A stretch of DNA of 64,000 nt, taken from Aquisalimonas sp. 2447 (GTDB lineage: Bacteria; Pseudomonadota; Gammaproteobacteria; Nitrococcales; Aquisalimonadaceae). A program made the translations under genes and the position numbers. The stretch covers positions 3,564,501 through 3,628,500 of the forward strand of contig NZ_CP050695.1 of assembly GCF_012044895.1 (NCBI RefSeq), given 5' to 3'. The notes beneath the pieces are model-generated. The model did not search any database and was not told the origin of the DNA. It was given only the letters and a program-made list of their open reading frames with translations. Every line of letters begins with the position of its first letter. The stretch's first letter is position 1. Shown here piece after piece: positions 61,891-64,000 of the stretch.

Positions 61891-61895
61891 ATTCC

Positions 61896-62702
61896 TCAGA
61901 ACAGCGCGCTGAACGCCCGCACCAGGGTATTGCGCTGCGGTGTCTCCCGCGGTTCGGCGATTTTCTCCGCGTGGCCCGCCTCCGATGGTGCTCCGTTGCC
62001 CAATGCCAGGTCCGCCATGCCGCCGCTGGCCTGCCGTGTCAGGGTCACGTCCTGGGTCCAGAAGCGACCGTCGCCATCACGATACAGGCTGAGCACGGAC
62101 ACCGGCAGCCGCACCTTCTCCAGGAGCAGCGTGGTATCGGCCCGGTTGCGAATGGCCAGGGGCGTGATTGCCCGGCAGGGCAGATGCGGGTGGTCGGCCA
62201 GGTTCAGTCGGCAACGGCTGCGGGTGCCATAGCAGAGCACGCCCTCCCGGGTGTTATCCCCGAACCAGGTGTCCGACAGGCGGAAGCTGGGGAACTCCAG
62301 CAGCGAGCGCGCCGGTTCCCCAACCCCGATGTTCACCCACAGGGGGTAGCTGAGGTAGAGCCGCACCGCCTCGCCGGAGGGAATGCTCAGCGGCGTCATT
62401 GGGCGTGAGACAATGCCGCGGTCCGGCAGACGCACGCCGATCTGAACTACACTGCTGTCTCCGGAGACGACGAACCGCTGCTCGGAACGGTCTTCGGGCT
62501 CATTGCGCTGCTCTTGCCGCTCCTCCAGCGTGACCTGGTCGTCGTACAAGTCGCCCTTGCTCTGGTGGCGGATCAGCCATTCCTGCCGGCTCCGGTGGAC
62601 CGTCAAGGACAACGGGCCCACCGTCAGTGCCAGCGTGTGATCCACCGGCACGGTGAAATCACCCACCCAGGCATCCGGCCTCAGCCGCTCCACCGGGGTC
62701 AT
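61896..62702 (-). CDS. Unrecognised soluble protein (possibly DUF432-like)
   Basis: A 268-residue protein without signal peptide or membrane segment. It begins MTPVERLRPDAWVGDFTVPV, has beta-strand-rich segments (HTLALTVGPLSLTVHRSRQE, VRLYLSYPLWVNIGVGEPAR) and a more charged C-terminal tail. I think of DUF432, which is often encoded beside mscS genes, because of the neighbour and the beta-rich pattern, but cannot confirm it. The ATG at 62702 overlaps the MaoC stop by 4 nt, and the small mscS gene follows 52 bp later, suggesting one transcript. Confidence 0.72.
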   Translation of the reverse strand: MTPVERLRPDAWVGDFTVPVDHTLALTVGPLSLTVHRSRQEWLIRHQSKGDLYDDQVTLEERQEQRNEPEDRSEQRFVVSGDSSVVQIGVRLPDRGIVSRPMTPLSIPSGEAVRLYLSYPLWVNIGVGEPARSLLEFPSFRLSDTWFGDNTREGVLCYGTRSRCRLNLADHPHLPCRAITPLAIRNRADTTLLLEKVRLPVSVLSLYRDGDGRFWTQDVTLTRQASGGMADLALGNGAPSEAGHAEKIAEPRETPQRNTLVRAFSALF

Positions 62703-63142
62703 TGCCCGGCCTCCTCCCGCTGGATCCGGGAAGGCACCATCAACGTGGCTTCGCCGGTGACCACGCGCTTGTCGGCAACGCGGCACTCGGTACGCAGGGT
62801 CACGATGTGCTTCTCGGGCATGAGCTCGGTGACTTCCGCACGGGAGACAACGCGATCGCCGATACGTACTGGAGCGCGGAAACGGAAGGACTGCTCCAGG
62901 TAGATCGCTCCCGGCCCGGGCAACTGCATGCCGAGCACGGCGGAGATATAGGCACCGCTGAGCAGGCCGTGGGCGATGCGCCCCTGGAAGCGGGTGCCGG
63001 CGGCGAACTCCTCGTCCATGTGCACGGGGTTGAAGTCGGTGCTGACCCCGGCGAAATTGGCAAGGTCCGCCTCGGTGACCGTCTTGCCGAAGGAGGCGCT
63101 CATGCCCACTTCCAGTTCTTCGAAACAGTAACCCTGATACAA
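62699..63142 (-). CDS. MaoC-family (R)-specific enoyl-CoA hydratase
   Basis: A 147-residue hot-dog-fold hydratase. The hydratase-2 motif is FAGVSTDFNPVHMDEEFAAG with the catalytic Asp and His, followed by RIAHGLLSGAYISAVLGMQL. Such enzymes hydrate 2-enoyl-CoA to (R)-3-hydroxyacyl-CoA, for beta-oxidation or polyhydroxyalkanoate supply. RBS region gaggatctctc before the ATG. It overlaps the next gene by 4 nt. Confidence 0.88.
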   Translation of the reverse strand: MYQGYCFEELEVGMSASFGKTVTEADLANFAGVSTDFNPVHMDEEFAAGTRFQGRIAHGLLSGAYISAVLGMQLPGPGAIYLEQSFRFRAPVRIGDRVVSRAEVTELMPEKHIVTLRTECRVADKRVVTGEATLMVPSRIQREEAGQ

Positions 63143-63220
63143 GAGAGATCCTCCCGTCGTCTGCGAGTGCGTGCCTGAGTGCGTCAGCCTACCGTGATCG
63201 TTGTCGCAGTGCGAAAACCG

Positions 63221-64000
63221 CTACCCTTCCTCGGCATCCTGCAGCAGTCGCATGGGCGAGACGCGGTACAGCCGCCGGGTCGCGAGCAGCCCCGCCAGGG
63301 CGACGACCACGGCCCCCACCAGCGCACCGATCAACGGGAACCACGGGTTGAAGGCGTAATCCAGCTCGAACAACTGGCGACCGATCACCACGCCGGCAAT
63401 GGTCGCGGCGGCGCCTGCCAGCAGCCCGGCCACACCGCCCAGCAGGAGGAACTCGACCCCCGCCAGGCGCCGGATCAGGGCGCGCCGAGCGCCCATGGAC
63501 CGCAGCAGCGCACTCTCGAACTGGCGCTCCTCGCGGGTGACCTGCAACGCCGCCAGCAGCACCACCAGCCCCGAGAGCAGGGTCAGGAAGGCCATCAGTT
63601 CCACCACCCGGGCGCCCTGCTCCATGATCCCGCGCACGGTGTCGAGGATGGCGTTGACGTCGATCAGGGTCACACTGGGAAACTCCCGCACTAGCTGCCC
63701 CACCAGCGCGGACTGCTCGGAGGGCAGGTAGAAGCTGGTGATGTAGGTGGCCGGGGCGTCGTCCAGCAGGCCCGGGGCCGCCGCGGCGAAAAAGTTGACG
63801 TTGAAGCTGTCCCATTGGACGGCGCGGACGTTGGTGATGGGTGCGCTGTAGCGCTGGCCGGCCACCTCGAAGTGCAGCACGTCGCCCACGCCCACCCCCA
63901 GGCGCTCCGCCATTTCCTCCTCCAGGGAGAACTGCTCGGCGTCACCGGTGTCGGCGTTCCAGAACTCGCCGGCAACCACGCGGTTGTCCTCCGGCAGATG
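63221..64000 (-). CDS. ABC transporter permease, FtsX/YbbP type (C-terminal part, cut by window edge)
   Basis: The last 259 residues of a large permease; the frame is open to the window edge. Visible: a periplasmic part (NRVVAGEFWNADTGDAEQFS, VGDVLHFEVAGQRYSAPITN), then three membrane segments of an FtsX domain (VELMAFLTLLSGLVVLLAAL; FLLLGGVAGLLAGAAATIAG; IGALVGAVVVALAGLLATRR). The cytoplasmic coupling segment is RSMGARRALIRRLAGVEFLL. It resembles YbbP-like permeases that pair with the YbbA ATPase, thought to act on envelope substrates. The partner gene would lie beyond position 64000. Confidence 0.87.
   Translation of the reverse strand, partial: HLPEDNRVVAGEFWNADTGDAEQFSLEEEMAERLGVGVGDVLHFEVAGQRYSAPITNVRAVQWDSFNVNFFAAAAPGLLDDAPATYITSFYLPSEQSALVGQLVREFPSVTLIDVNAILDTVRGIMEQGARVVELMAFLTLLSGLVVLLAALQVTREERQFESALLRSMGARRALIRRLAGVEFLLLGGVAGLLAGAAATIAGVVIGRQLFELDYAFNPWFPLIGALVGAVVVALAGLLATRRLYRVSPMRLLQDAEEG

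Noticed and set aside
1-64000. CRISPR arrays, tRNA or rRNA genes
   Set aside because: No regularly spaced direct repeats and no recognisable tRNA or rRNA sequence were seen; the repeats present are palindromic and irregularly spaced.

Overview
The window reads as chromosomal DNA of a GC-rich gammaproteobacterium. The gene families and their order (bioB/comF divergence, rho-trxA, a complete gsp type II secretion operon, nudE-cysQ, fabI-pta-ackA) and the strongly acidic predicted proteins suggest a halophilic relative of the Ectothiorhodospiraceae. This is inferred from gene content and composition; no rRNA is present to test it. I found no tRNA, rRNA or CRISPR array. Nearly the whole window is coding.

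Layout. 1-4.6 kb: bioB (partial), comF, a DUF3634-like protein, an ECF sigma/anti-sigma operon with a small exported Glu/Arg-repeat protein, then a TPR plus beta-barrel outer-membrane protein. 4.6-10.8 kb: a large MscS channel, a solitary TnpB-like element flanked by hairpins, and malic enzyme. 10.9-20 kb: a small protein with three identical four-cysteine modules, followed by an unusual cluster. The cluster holds a CDP-alcohol phosphotransferase, an MDR oxidoreductase, a PTPS-fold protein, a glycosyltransferase, a methyltransferase and a flippase-like membrane protein. It also holds a RibD-type reductase, a GTP cyclohydrolase II fused to a degenerate domain, a creatininase-family hydrolase and an FkbM methyltransferase. 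This set looks like a pathway starting from GTP and making a glycosylated, methylated, possibly membrane-linked pyrimidine or pteridine. It is the best candidate here for an undescribed system.

20-30.4 kb: three GGDEF proteins, an M48 protease, a lipoprotein hydrolase, an FAD dehydrogenase and a nucleoside deoxyribosyltransferase-like protein. 30.4-35.4 kb: an orphan type VI secretion island (VgrG, a PAAR-Tle1 phospholipase fusion, DUF2931 as immunity candidate, a DUF2452-like protein). 35.5-41.9 kb: an SMP-30 protein, a type II toxin-antitoxin pair, a porin with a structured leader, two envelope proteins, and a RAYT transposase between inverted REP pairs.

42-57.2 kb: rho, trxA, then gspCDEFGHIJKLMN as a tightly overlapping operon, then nudE and cysQ. 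57.3-64 kb: a DUF2007 protein, ackA, a PtaB-type phosphotransacylase and fabI (one operon behind a very long inverted repeat), a small MscS channel, an unrecognised protein, a MaoC hydratase, and the end of an ABC permease cut by the window edge. Several palindromic repeat families (GTGGGAG-headed and GTAG-headed REPs, a GTCATTGCG family, a 32-bp inverted repeat) occupy the intergenic gaps.
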